NCBI GenBank assembly: GCA_023399095.1
Contig: JAEWQS010000008.1
Location: 1 to 43,300 of the forward strand
Length of the DNA: 43,300 nucleotides
Source of the DNA: Bacillota bacterium
Lineage (GTDB): Bacteria; Bacillota; Clostridia; Christensenellales; SZUA-584
Reading direction: 5' to 3'
Each line of letters opens with the position of its first letter. Positions within the stretch are counted from its first letter, which is position 1. The translations under genes were made by a program, and so were the position numbers. Shown piece after piece: positions 13,129 through 21,217 of this stretch. Below the pieces are notes generated by a model. That model made no database searches, had not been told where the DNA came from, and saw only the letters and a program-made list of their open reading frames with translations.

Positions 13129-13914
13129 GTGCATCTCCCGCCCACCGGTAATGTTGAAAGCCTGGCCTGTGCAGTAGTCTCCGGACACGGTCAGGAAGAA
13201 CACAAAATCCACCACATCCTGCTTATCCGTAAGCCTGCCGAGAGGCACTTTGGCGGTAAACTTCTTAACCACTTCTTCTTTGGGCAGCTTCAGATTGTCG
13301 ATATAGCCTGCGCTGACGTTAGACCAAACGCCTGTGGCATCCGTGATGCCCGGGCAAATGGCGTTGATTTTGATGTTGTACGATGCATACTCAAAAGCCA
13401 AAGACTGTGTTAACACAATGACAGCACCTTTCGCCGCACTATAAGGACCCATAAGCGCCGAGCCTGTTTTGCCCGACTTGGAAGCAAAATTGATAATGCG
13501 TCCTTCTTTGTTCTTCTTCATGCTTTCCAGTGCGCCCTGAGTACAATAGGCAGTGCCATAAACATTGACCTTGAACATCTTGTCAAAAATAGCTTCATCG
13601 TTTTCTTCAAACGGTCTTTGATCAACAACGCCGGCATTGTTGACCAGCGCATAGATATCGCCAACTTCTTTTGTAATGTTCGCAAAACACTTCAGTACGG
13701 CATCCCTGTCGGTAATGTTAAGCACAATTCCTTTGGCAAAATATCCTTTGTTGCTAAGCTCCTGTGCTGATTTCTCCACAAGCGGGTCGATATCAATCAG
13801 TACAACCTTTGCCCCTTGCTCGGCATACTTTTCAGCTATACCAAAACCGATGCTCTTTGCCGCCCCTGTGACCACACAGACCTTTCCTTTTAGATCGTCA
13901 GAATATAGACTCAT
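13126..13914 (-). CDS. Short-chain dehydrogenase/reductase, polyol-phosphate dehydrogenase-like
   Basis: This 262-residue SDR has cofactor motif TGAAKSIGFG, NNAG in ALVNNAGVV and catalytic YSAAKG. A charged loop in KLPKEEVVKKF and the C-terminal YCTGQAFNITGG are like sorbitol-6-phosphate or galactitol dehydrogenases, so a sugar (phosphate) alcohol is a possible substrate, though not certain. It is the second gene of the epimerase-led operon, 32 bp after the epimerase gene. Its stop codon lies within the terminal repeat of the element downstream. AGGAGG precedes the ATG at 13914. Confidence 0.9.
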   Translation of the reverse strand: MSLYSDDLKGKVCVVTGAAKSIGFGIAEKYAEQGAKVVLIDIDPLVEKSAQELSNKGYFAKGIVLNITDRDAVLKCFANITKEVGDIYALVNNAGVVDQRPFEENDEAIFDKMFKVNVYGTAYCTQGALESMKKNKEGRIINFASKSGKTGSALMGPYSAAKGAVIVLTQSLAFEYASYNIKINAICPGITDATGVWSNVSAGYIDNLKLPKEEVVKKFTAKVPLGRLTDKQDVVDFVFFLTVSGDYCTGQAFNITGGREMH

Positions 13915-13946
13915 ATTAAACTCCTCCTTTTGATGTGAAATATACT

Positions 13947-14597
13947 TTAAAGCGAAACTGCTTTAATGCTATCAACTGTCTTTTTCATATCGTCAGCGCC
14001 AAACAGGAAAGACCCGGCAACAAGCACTTCCGCGCCGCTTTCAAGCACTTTTTGATATGTGTGTTCGTTTATGCCGCCATCCACCTGGATCTCATATGAT
14101 AGGCCATAACGAAGCTTTATCTCCTTGAGCTGATTCAATTTTTCATATACCTGCTCAATGATCTTCTGCCCGCCAAACCCCACACAAACCGACACCTGAA
14201 GCACAATATCCACTTCTTCCAGCGCACATCGGATGGTCTCCACAGGCGTTTCGGGTGTCAGTGCAATCCCCGCCAGCTTTCCCATTCTCTTGATATCGCG
14301 AATAAGCCGTATATGGTGAGGTGTACTTTCCGCATGGATGGTGATTGAATCAGCACCTGCCTGTGCAGTCGGCAGAATCAGAGCCTCCGGATTGCTTATC
14401 ATCAGATGCGCGTCTTTGCGAAGACTCGTCTTGTCTTTCAGCGCTTCAATAGTGCACAATCCCACAGCAATGTTGGGAACAAAGTGGCCGTCCATGATAT
14501 CAAGATGCAGCAATTCACATCCTGCTTCTTGGGCTTTTTCAATGTCTCTGCCGAGATTTAAATAATCGGCAGATAGTATGGATGCAGAAATTTTCAT
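13947..14597 (-). CDS. Ribulose-phosphate 3-epimerase family protein (Rpe/AlsE-like)
   Basis: This 216-residue TIM barrel starts MKISASILSADYLNLG and has the metal site HLDIMDGHFVPN (H31, D33). Rpe interconverts ribulose-5-phosphate and xylulose-5-phosphate. The NPGFGGQ loop of standard Rpe reads VCVGFGGQ here and HVEA reads HAES, so it is a divergent member, possibly an AlsE-like hexulose or other pentulose phosphate epimerase. The frame extends upstream to 14699, but that part crosses the promoter; the ATG at 14597 has AAAGGTG upstream and matches family N-termini. First gene of the upstream BMC-linked operon. Confidence 0.88.
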   Translation of the reverse strand: MKISASILSADYLNLGRDIEKAQEAGCELLHLDIMDGHFVPNIAVGLCTIEALKDKTSLRKDAHLMISNPEALILPTAQAGADSITIHAESTPHHIRLIRDIKRMGKLAGIALTPETPVETIRCALEEVDIVLQVSVCVGFGGQKIIEQVYEKLNQLKEIKLRYGLSYEIQVDGGINEHTYQKVLESGAEVLVAGSFLFGADDMKKTVDSIKAVSL

Positions 14598-14626
14598 TCG
14601 TGTAAACACCTTTTGCACATTATTCA

Positions 14627-14678
14627 TGACATTTGTCAATCTTGCTTTTATGATAATACACGCGTTAACTCTTGTCAA
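14627..14678. promoter_or_regulatory. Promoter and operators of the epimerase-led BMC operon
   Basis: On the minus strand -35 TTGACA (14673-14678) and -10 TATCAT (14650-14655) are 17 bp apart. Two operator-like 12-mers occur: the perfect palindrome TGACATTTGTCA (14627-14638), just downstream of the -10, and TAACTCTTGTCA (14666-14677), over the -35. Unlike the 57-bp versions, the units are 39 bp apart and not in tight pairs. Confidence 0.65.
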
Positions 14679-14695
14679 TATAACGACTATAAAAC

Positions 14696-14707
14696 GCACA
14701 TATGTGC
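14696..14707. promoter_or_regulatory. 12-bp perfect palindrome GCACATATGTGC
   Basis: A perfect palindrome sits 18 bp upstream of the -35 of the epimerase promoter. It shares ACATATGT with some operator units but has GC ends in place of TA/TG, so it may be a second regulator's site or an activator site. Confidence 0.35.
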
Positions 14708-14743
14708 ATTATGTGATACCTGTCCTATGAGGCTCAAGCAAAT

Positions 14744-14765
14744 AAAAAAAGCCATACGGCTCCGA
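14744..14765 (-). terminator. Possible terminator after the first SorC gene
   Basis: On the minus strand GGAGCC pairs with GGCTTT (with G-U pairs) around a GTAT loop and runs into seven T. The stem is short, so the call is moderate. It separates the SorC gene from the epimerase promoter. Confidence 0.5.
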
Positions 14766-14808
14766 ATAAAGATAGCTGCATTGAGGCTCCCAATATTAAT
14801 TCATTTTG

Positions 14809-15747
14809 CTAATAGGATTCAAGCACGCTCAGAGCTGCATTTTCATCTGTGATGAGCACATCGATATATCGGCCGCGAAGCGCGCCGACGATGATATCCG
14901 CCTTTTGTTCACCGGCTGCCACACCGATCACTGTAGGAATCCGTTTCAAGTCTTCGAGCGACACAGAAATCATTTTATCGTTTAAAGATGTGTGGCATTG
15001 CAGACCATTAATATCAATATAGCAGCCGCAAATGTCACCCACAGCGCCTTCGCCGATGATCTTCTCAGAATCCTCAATATTGATATGTCCCGAACGAAAC
15101 TGCGCACTTAATTCGGGTTTGGTGGAGCCAAGCCCAACAATGGCAAAATCGGCGCTTTTGATCTTGTTAAAATGACTTTTGATATGGGGTTCTTCCATTA
15201 GAAGATCGCGAAGCACCTTGCTTTGCACCATAAACGGCGCCTGCAAGACATAGCTATCACCCCCCAAAGCTTTTGCAAGAGAAAGCGTCATCATATTGGC
15301 ATCCGTGTCATTTGTCTTGTTGCCCACCCCGCCGAGCAGCTGTATCACATCCGCCTTGGTGGAACTATTCGGTTTTATATTTTTGATAATGCTGTGTATC
15401 GTGGTGCCCCAGGCTATACCGATCATCGCCTTTGAAAAAATCAGCGACTCCATATATTCCGCCGCGGCCTGCCCTACCTTTTCTTTATCCGTCTCGACAC
15501 TATGGGTGGGCGAAACGATAATGGCTTTGTTGATACCATAGGCATCAACAATTTTTTTGCCGAGTTCTTTGCCAAATGACGACACATCATCAATCTTTAT
15601 TTGAACAATACCCTCTTTGATGCATGCCTGAAGCATACGCGACACGCTGGGACGCGAGAGATGGATTCGCTTTGCAATCTCTTCCTGCGACAGCCCCTCA
15701 ATATAATACATCTTGGCAACCATAATTTTTGTGTCACGTCTGTCCAT
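14809..15747 (-). CDS. SorC/DeoR-type sugar-responsive transcriptional regulator 1
   Basis: This 312-residue SorC-family protein has an N-terminal HTH (MYYIEGLSQEEIAKRIHLSRPSVSRMLQ) and a large C-terminal sugar-phosphate-binding domain with family landmarks GIAWGTTI, IQLLGGVG, IVGLGST, GAVGDICGCYID and VAAGEQKADIIVGALRG. SorC proteins are usually tetramers whose DNA binding is released by phosphorylated sugars. The start at 15747 follows GGTGGAG; an upstream in-frame GTG is less likely. It lies just upstream of the BMC-linked operons, same strand, between two terminators. It is one of two candidates for the protein binding the repeated operators, and its effector is likely a phosphorylated pathway sugar. 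Confidence 0.93.
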   Translation of the reverse strand: MDRRDTKIMVAKMYYIEGLSQEEIAKRIHLSRPSVSRMLQACIKEGIVQIKIDDVSSFGKELGKKIVDAYGINKAIIVSPTHSVETDKEKVGQAAAEYMESLIFSKAMIGIAWGTTIHSIIKNIKPNSSTKADVIQLLGGVGNKTNDTDANMMTLSLAKALGGDSYVLQAPFMVQSKVLRDLLMEEPHIKSHFNKIKSADFAIVGLGSTKPELSAQFRSGHINIEDSEKIIGEGAVGDICGCYIDINGLQCHTSLNDKMISVSLEDLKRIPTVIGVAAGEQKADIIVGALRGRYIDVLITDENAALSVLESY

Positions 15748-15858
15748 ATCTAACTCCACCGTTAATACTTTACTTTATCATACCTCACACAAATCAATCG
15801 ATCAAGCAATTTATTTCATATATTCTTTAATTGCGAACATATGCTCAATCCCCGGGTA

Positions 15859-15886
15859 TAAAAAAACTCCGACATAGAATCGGAGA
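15859..15886 (-). terminator. Intrinsic terminator of the second SorC gene
   Basis: On the minus strand CTCCGA and TCGGAG form a 6-bp stem with a 7-nt loop (15867-15885), followed by a run of T (15859-15866). It starts about 20 bp past the stop at 15907. Confidence 0.75.
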
Positions 15887-15906
15887 TTTTCAATTACTAT
15901 TAACGC

Positions 15907-16866
15907 TTATTCACCGGCGATACGCAGTATGCGGGTCGCTGTGTTTTCATCGGTCACCAGCATGTCAATAATATTGGCACGCAGCGCTCCTAATATGGAC
16001 AGCACCTTATGGTCTCCCGCCGCCACACATATCACCTTGCTCGCATCCCGCAAATCGTTTTCGCTGATTCCAATTATTCGTTGATTGTATTCCTTATCCA
16101 AAAACTCACCACGCATATTGAAGCGGCGCGCACAGATATCCCCAACCGATCTGGTCGGGTCTGATTCAAATTCGTCCTTGACCTCTTCAGCGTCAAACTG
16201 AAGCTTGCTGTTATAATATTCTGGAGGAGCGCCGACGCTGATCAAAGCCACATCAAGCGTTTTCCATTTCTCTATGACCGGCTGCATATACGCGCTCTTC
16301 ATATACATCTCTTTTTCTTGAATCGTATCCGCAAGTGCGGGCGCATACATAAACAGCGGCAAGCCCTGAAGCTTTTCCGCCATCATACGTACCAATTCAT
16401 TAAGCTGATATTCAGATGCAATTCTGTTCGTCCCGCCGATAAGCGGAACCACCTGTACATCGAATACATTTTCCGTGTTTCTGAATGCCGACATGCATTC
16501 ATAACATGTCGTGCCCCATGCAAAACCCAACGATGAATGATTTTTGATCTCTTTTTCAACGATTGCGGCGCCCTGAGTCGCGACAATTTTGGTAAGCATT
16601 TTTTGAAGCTTGGCGTTGACTGGGATGACAAAACATTTTTTGAGCCCAAACTTATGTTTCATTTTTGCAGAAAGCACATCGTTGTTCGTTTGAGGATTCT
16701 TAACCTTTATATCTACAATGCCAAAATCTCTGGCTTCGGTCAGTATCATAGAAATAGACGACCGCGATATGCCAAGCTCGTTGGCGATCTTTTCCTGCGT
16801 CATCCCATCCATATAATACATCTGTGCAACCTGTACCATGATGTGCACATCATATCGAGTACCCAA
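15907..16866 (-). CDS. SorC/DeoR-type sugar-responsive transcriptional regulator 2
   Basis: This 319-residue paralogue of the neighbouring SorC protein has HTH residues MYYMDGMTQEKIANELGISR, followed by an effector domain with LGFAWGTTCYE, VVPLIGGTN and VAAGDHKVLSILGALRA. The two proteins share the architecture but are clearly diverged, so they may sense different sugars. The start is a TTG at 16866 with GGGGG 9 nt upstream. Its own promoter carries two operator-like units, suggesting autoregulation. It sits between the other SorC gene and the FGGY kinase gene and has its own terminator. Confidence 0.92.
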   Translation of the reverse strand: MGTRYDVHIMVQVAQMYYMDGMTQEKIANELGISRSSISMILTEARDFGIVDIKVKNPQTNNDVLSAKMKHKFGLKKCFVIPVNAKLQKMLTKIVATQGAAIVEKEIKNHSSLGFAWGTTCYECMSAFRNTENVFDVQVVPLIGGTNRIASEYQLNELVRMMAEKLQGLPLFMYAPALADTIQEKEMYMKSAYMQPVIEKWKTLDVALISVGAPPEYYNSKLQFDAEEVKDEFESDPTRSVGDICARRFNMRGEFLDKEYNQRIIGISENDLRDASKVICVAAGDHKVLSILGALRANIIDMLVTDENTATRILRIAGE

Positions 16867-16906
16867 TTCTTTATTCCCCCGTTACTTGGTATATCATATC
16901 GATTAA

Positions 16907-16957
16907 ATTCTATTTGTTACTATAATATATGTCAAGCAATTATTTTGACATATGTTA
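16907..16957. promoter_or_regulatory. Promoter and operators of SorC gene 2
   Basis: The minus-strand -35 TTGACA (16930-16935) and -10 TAGAAT (16907-16912) are 17 bp apart. Operator-like TAATATATGTCA (16923-16934) covers the -35, and TGACATATGTTA (16946-16957) lies just upstream. This suggests regulation by itself or by its paralogue. Confidence 0.65.
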
Positions 16958-16991
16958 ATTATGCAATAAATCCGGAGGGGCGATTATTAAA

Positions 16992-18503
16992 CTAATTCCA
17001 ACCTTTCCAAACGGGCTTTAAACATTCGATACTTGTTTGATAAAGCGAATATTTCTTGTCATATACTTCTTTTTTTGATACATCAGGCTCACACACGTAT
17101 GATATCTTAGAAAAAGCCTTTGACGCTTCCAGTAATGACGGATACTGTCCCGTGGCCACAGCGGCGCACATGGCCACGCCCATTGTGCCAAGCTCGCTGC
17201 TATCGGATATTTCAATAGGCATCTGCAGTGCATCGGCGAACATCTGTATCCAAACCTTTGATTTTGTGACGCCGCCGGCCATTCTTATGGCTTGCGGTTT
17301 GTCTCTTAGCCGCATCAGCTTTTCTATGTGCATACGATGAGAGAATACGATGCCTTCATACACAGCACGCAGCATATGGATTTTTGTATGCCAACCCGAA
17401 AGTCCCAAAAAGCATGATTTGGCATCCGCGTCCACATTTGTACCGAATAGAAATGGCAAAAAGATTATGTCGCACTCTTCCGGCTTTACGGATTCCACTA
17501 CAGCATCTGCCGCTTGATATACTTTTTTCCCTTCACTCTCCATGCTTATACTGTCTGAGAATTCACGCAAGAACCATTCAAAATTGCTTGCCGAGGTCAT
17601 GCTGCCGTCCGTCACCATATAGTATCCGTCTATACAATAGACGGATGTCAGCAGCAATTCCTTTGATACAATCGGTTTCCTGCTGATAAATTCATTAATG
17701 CTCCATGTTCCTGCTATCATGCAAAAGCGGCTGGCATCGGTAATACCTGTCGCGATTGCGCAGGCCGTAATATCGATAAACCCGCCTGCCACAGGCGTTC
17801 CTTCGCATAGTCCTGTTTCCAGCGCGGCTTTTTTTGTGACTCTTCCACAAATGTCGCAGGATTGCGCCAACGGCGGCAGCAGCTTCCTGCAATGACTGAT
17901 TCCCATCAACTCGAGAATCTCATCATCATAGCTGCGCTTATTTTGATCCATTACACCGGCCGCCGACATGTTTGTCATCTCACCAAACGCTTCGTCTGTT
18001 AAACACAGCCGGATATAGTCTATACACCCAAGCGCCCACTTTGCACTCTTTAATTTATCCGGTCTGTTTTTTGTCAGCCAGATAAGCAACGGCGCAAACT
18101 GCCCCGGATAAAGCGTCTGCATGATCTTTGGAAATATCCTGTCACAGATGCCCGAAGTCTCCAGCTCCGCCAGCTCACCCTTGGCACGCATATCTGTAGA
18201 ATAAATACCGTTCATCACTGGCCGAAGATCTTCATCTACCAAATAAAGGCCATTGCCATGGCCTGATGTCGAAATACCGATAATATCCGCAGGGTTGACA
18301 CAGGCTTTAGCAATCACTTCTCTAACGACCTGGCAGTTGACATCCCAAAGAACGTCCATATCCCGCTCAACAATGCCGTCTTTTCCGAGTATGGCAGGAA
18401 TGTCTGCAGATGCATAAGCTTTCGGGGTACCATCGACATGATAAAGGCCGGCTTTTACCACTGTACCGCCATTATCAAGCCCTAGCAGATATTGATTGCC
18501 CAT
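16992..18503 (-). CDS. FGGY-family carbohydrate kinase, L-xylulose kinase (LyxK)-like
   Basis: This 503-residue sugar kinase has the N-terminal phosphate loop LLGLDNGGTVVKAGLYH, the substrate and dimer region ISTSGHGNGLYLVDED, and the C-terminal ATP site (GTWSINEF, RMAGGVTKSKVWIQMFAD). Overall it follows E. coli LyxK/SgbK (L-xylulose or 3-keto-L-gulonate kinase), including the ERDM stretch, STDMRAKG and FLPFLFGTN. It probably makes an L-xylulose-5-phosphate-like product for the UlaE-like epimerase. Specificity within FGGY kinases is hard to read, so erythritol, apulose or other ketose kinases remain possible. ATG 18503 is chosen because AAAGGA precedes it and the residues before it do not match the family. 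Last gene of the transporter operon. Confidence 0.88.
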   Translation of the reverse strand: MGNQYLLGLDNGGTVVKAGLYHVDGTPKAYASADIPAILGKDGIVERDMDVLWDVNCQVVREVIAKACVNPADIIGISTSGHGNGLYLVDEDLRPVMNGIYSTDMRAKGELAELETSGICDRIFPKIMQTLYPGQFAPLLIWLTKNRPDKLKSAKWALGCIDYIRLCLTDEAFGEMTNMSAAGVMDQNKRSYDDEILELMGISHCRKLLPPLAQSCDICGRVTKKAALETGLCEGTPVAGGFIDITACAIATGITDASRFCMIAGTWSINEFISRKPIVSKELLLTSVYCIDGYYMVTDGSMTSASNFEWFLREFSDSISMESEGKKVYQAADAVVESVKPEECDIIFLPFLFGTNVDADAKSCFLGLSGWHTKIHMLRAVYEGIVFSHRMHIEKLMRLRDKPQAIRMAGGVTKSKVWIQMFADALQMPIEISDSSELGTMGVAMCAAVATGQYPSLLEASKAFSKISYVCEPDVSKKEVYDKKYSLYQTSIECLKPVWKGWN

Positions 18504-18631
18504 AGTCCAGTCCTTTCCTTGATTAACAATGGGGGATGCGCGAGGCCTTATTAACAAAATTTCTAACGTTTATGGCATTTGGGGATTATGGATGTTGATA
18601 CTGCCTCGCGCACCTATCTATTGGAGATATC

Positions 18632-19147
18632 TTACGATTCGATTAATTTGTCGATAATCTTTAAACGTTTTTCCTCAGGTATTGTCTTAAACACACAGTC
18701 ATTCACATACGCTCTTTCCGGAAGCGCGCACAATATATGCACTTCGGCACAACCATACGGAAAACCTGCCTGATGCCAAACGCCGGGCCTTGTCACGACC
18801 ATGGTTCCCTTTGGTATAAAAAACACTTCTATCTTATCCCAAGGCTCTTCATCAGCCTGGCATGCAGGTGCGACATGCATCAGGTAGTCACCGTCAAGGC
18901 ATATGATCGCTTCGCATGTGGTATCGTGATATTCCGCATTTTCAATGATCCATTCTTTTTTTTCGCGCACCACACAAGCCGAATACGAAACGGTATTGGT
19001 CAGTCCGATATATTGCTGTACCATGTCTCGGTAGAACTCAACAGGCGGCTCACCAAATTTACATCCTTCGGGCGATATTATACTGCCGTACGCGCCATAT
19101 GGGGCAAATGCATCCCTCGTAAGTTTCTTGTAACCGATAGTTTTCAT
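18632..19147 (-). CDS. AllA-like (ureidoglycolate lyase family) cupin protein
   Basis: This 171-residue small beta-barrel protein of the AllA/DUF4867-type cupins starts YKKLTRDAFAPYG and has PGVWHQAGFPYG followed by NDCVFKTIPEE, which match the end of E. coli AllA (VWH, then NCDVESIPEQ). AllA itself splits ureidoglycolate, but no other purine genes are nearby. The gene lies between ulaE-like and kinase genes of a sugar operon, so a sugar isomerase, epimerase or lactone-type role is more plausible. That is inference only. GGGAGG precedes the ATG at 19147, and the gene starts 12 bp after the ulaE-like stop. Confidence 0.7.
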   Translation of the reverse strand: MKTIGYKKLTRDAFAPYGAYGSIISPEGCKFGEPPVEFYRDMVQQYIGLTNTVSYSACVVREKKEWIIENAEYHDTTCEAIICLDGDYLMHVAPACQADEEPWDKIEVFFIPKGTMVVTRPGVWHQAGFPYGCAEVHILCALPERAYVNDCVFKTIPEEKRLKIIDKLIES

Positions 19148-19159
19148 GAGTAACCTCCC

Positions 19160-20065
19160 TCAAACGACAACATTTTCTTTACTCCATATTTCATTGTCTG
19201 TCTTTGCATTGTCCAAACCCTTCGGGCATGCTTCCTCCAGCCTGTCAAAAATAAACTCTTTCGCCTTCTTTACGTCAGGTATGGATATAAGATCATCATC
19301 CGACCACATTTCAATCACAAACGGCCCCTTATAGTCCATTTCGCTTAAAAGCTTAAAGAAATGTATGAAATCAACAATACCTTCTCCAAAACCCACTCGT
19401 CTGAACTCGTTCTCACGCGTATCTTTTAAGTGTATCACCACGATATGATCTTTGCCCGTGTGAAAATCCTCGTTGATATTGACTTTTCTGGAAGATAGAT
19501 TTCCAATATCGGGATAAACATTAAGCCATGGCGAATTGATTCTGTTGACAAACCGCATAATACTCGCAATAGACCCGCACAGGTTCGTATCCATTGTTTC
19601 AATGGCCAGCATCATGCCATATCTTTCTGCAAAGCCGACACATTCAAGCAACGATTTCTCAAATAATTCAACTGTTGTCTCATCAGACGGATTATAATAC
19701 TCATCATATCCAGCCAACTGAACAACGCGAACCCCAATTTCAACGGAAAGCTTGATGGCGCCTTTTATTATTTCAATACCTTTTTTTCGAACCTTTTCAT
19801 CTTTGCTGCCGATCGGATAACGTCGGTTGCCGCTAAGGCACATTGTCAGCACAGGAATACCCGTTTTTAGAACGGCATTGACAATATCGCTCTTTTCGCC
19901 GCCTATGTTGCGCACCCTGTCAAGTCTCTCGTCCGTTTCGTCAATGCTCATTTCCACAAAGTCATAACCTGCATATTTTGCGAACGAAAGCCTTTCTTCC
20001 CAAGATAAATAGGCTGGGAGTGCCTTTTCATATAATCCAAATAGATTTGACCGAAGATCGCTCAC
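19160..20065 (-). CDS. ulaE: L-xylulose-5-phosphate 3-epimerase (UlaE/SgbU family)
   Basis: A 301-residue TIM barrel very close to E. coli UlaE, which converts L-xylulose-5-phosphate to L-ribulose-5-phosphate. Matching stretches are GLYEKALPA, FAKYAGYDFVEMSIDETDER, VLTMCLSGNRRYPIGS, VVQLAGYDEYY, AIETMD, YPDIGNLS, VIHLKDT and FVIEMWSDD, covering the metal site. The frame has ATG starts further upstream, but GTG 20065 has GTGAGG 8 nt before it and aligns with the UlaE start. Together with the LyxK-like kinase and the AraD/FucA-type enzyme it resembles the ula/sgb logic feeding L-pentulose phosphates to D-xylulose-5-phosphate. It follows the transporter permeases in the same operon. Confidence 0.92.
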   Translation of the reverse strand: MSDLRSNLFGLYEKALPAYLSWEERLSFAKYAGYDFVEMSIDETDERLDRVRNIGGEKSDIVNAVLKTGIPVLTMCLSGNRRYPIGSKDEKVRKKGIEIIKGAIKLSVEIGVRVVQLAGYDEYYNPSDETTVELFEKSLLECVGFAERYGMMLAIETMDTNLCGSIASIMRFVNRINSPWLNVYPDIGNLSSRKVNINEDFHTGKDHIVVIHLKDTRENEFRRVGFGEGIVDFIHFFKLLSEMDYKGPFVIEMWSDDDLISIPDVKKAKEFIFDRLEEACPKGLDNAKTDNEIWSKENVVV

Positions 20066-20161
20066 GATAAATACCTCACTACAATATGAATAACGGGCTC
20101 TCATTATTTGTATGGCTAACTTCTAAAACATATAACGAAGCCCGATTATATGCCTTGTGTT

Positions 20162-21178
20162 TTAAGCACTAACCTTCTGTCTGACCAGCAAATGATTCAG
20201 CGTCACAGCCATAATCAACACCGCACTTTTGGCAAACGTTTGGTAGAACGGGTCAATAACCGTCATCAGCCCCGTCGTCATACACATGATAATCAATGCG
20301 CCGATAATGGTCTTTGCGACAGAGCCTTCGCCTCCTGTAAACGCAGTCCCGCCCAGCAACACAGCGATAATACAATCGGTTTCCATTCCGTCTCCCGACA
20401 GCGGGTCACCCAGCGACATATAGCTTGCCCGCGCAATGCCCGCCATCGCAGCAAGCAGCCCCACTATGATATACAGCAGCCATACCATTTTAACCACATT
20501 GATACCTGAAAGCTCCGCAGCCGTACGGTTTCCGCCAATAGCCGCCGAATACTTGCCAAGAAGCGTTTTTCGCTGCAAAATGACCAAAATAGCAATCACA
20601 GCAAGAGCCACGAATAACGCAACAGGAAGGCCGAAAACCACTTTTTCTCTTGCAAAATCAGATATCCATGAAGGCATCTGTTGGGTATCATTGCTCTTTA
20701 TGCCTGAAATACCGTCCGGAACAATCAGCAACGCCGCGCCTTTATACAAATTCAATGTCACCAAAGTGGCAATAACAGGGGTAATGCGCAGCTTCATGAC
20801 TAAAAATCCATTGATCGCGCCCAGCAGCACACCAACGACCATCGTAATGAGAAAAGCCGTCAGAAATGTAAATCCGTTAAGTATCATCAGCGAAAACACG
20901 ACCGCGCTTAAACTCATCGCGCTTCCGACAGACAAATCAATGTATCCCGCGATCATCAGCAGCGTAAAACCACCGCTCACCGTCATGATCGGTACTGCCA
21001 TACGCAGCAGATTGATAATGCTGTCCGGGCTTAAAAAGTGCCCTCTTCCGAACATTTCGACTTGATTCAGTTTCACCACGGAAAAGATGACAACAATAAG
21101 CACCAGAACAACATATATATAGACATTTTTTATCGTTCTTCTCCAGTCAACCGACCGGCATAATTTTTTTTGCGTCAT
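20162..21178 (-). CDS. Ribose-type ABC transporter permease (RbsC family), cassette A second permease
   Basis: This 338-residue membrane protein has about nine hydrophobic segments and the RbsC signature (YIDLSVGSAMSLSAVVFS and AVLLGGTAFTGGEGSVAKTIIGALII). It is the second permease of the cassette formed with the lipoprotein (23832), ATPase (22240) and the first permease (21218). The two permeases may form a heterodimer, as in AI-2/Lsr-type or some sugar importers. AAGGAG precedes the ATG. It lies just upstream of the UlaE-like gene, consistent with import of the sugar that UlaE processes. Confidence 0.92.
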   Translation of the reverse strand: MTQKKLCRSVDWRRTIKNVYIYVVLVLIVVIFSVVKLNQVEMFGRGHFLSPDSIINLLRMAVPIMTVSGGFTLLMIAGYIDLSVGSAMSLSAVVFSLMILNGFTFLTAFLITMVVGVLLGAINGFLVMKLRITPVIATLVTLNLYKGAALLIVPDGISGIKSNDTQQMPSWISDFAREKVVFGLPVALFVALAVIAILVILQRKTLLGKYSAAIGGNRTAAELSGINVVKMVWLLYIIVGLLAAMAGIARASYMSLGDPLSGDGMETDCIIAVLLGGTAFTGGEGSVAKTIIGALIIMCMTTGLMTVIDPFYQTFAKSAVLIMAVTLNHLLVRQKVSA

Positions 21179-21217
21179 GTCAAATACTCCTTCTATAGAA
21201 AGTTGCTCGTCTCAACG

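Noticed and set aside
14598..14699. N-terminal extension of the Rpe-like protein to 14699
   Set aside because: It spans the -35/-10 and the operator palindrome and does not match Rpe N-termini; the ATG at 14597 has a ribosome binding site.
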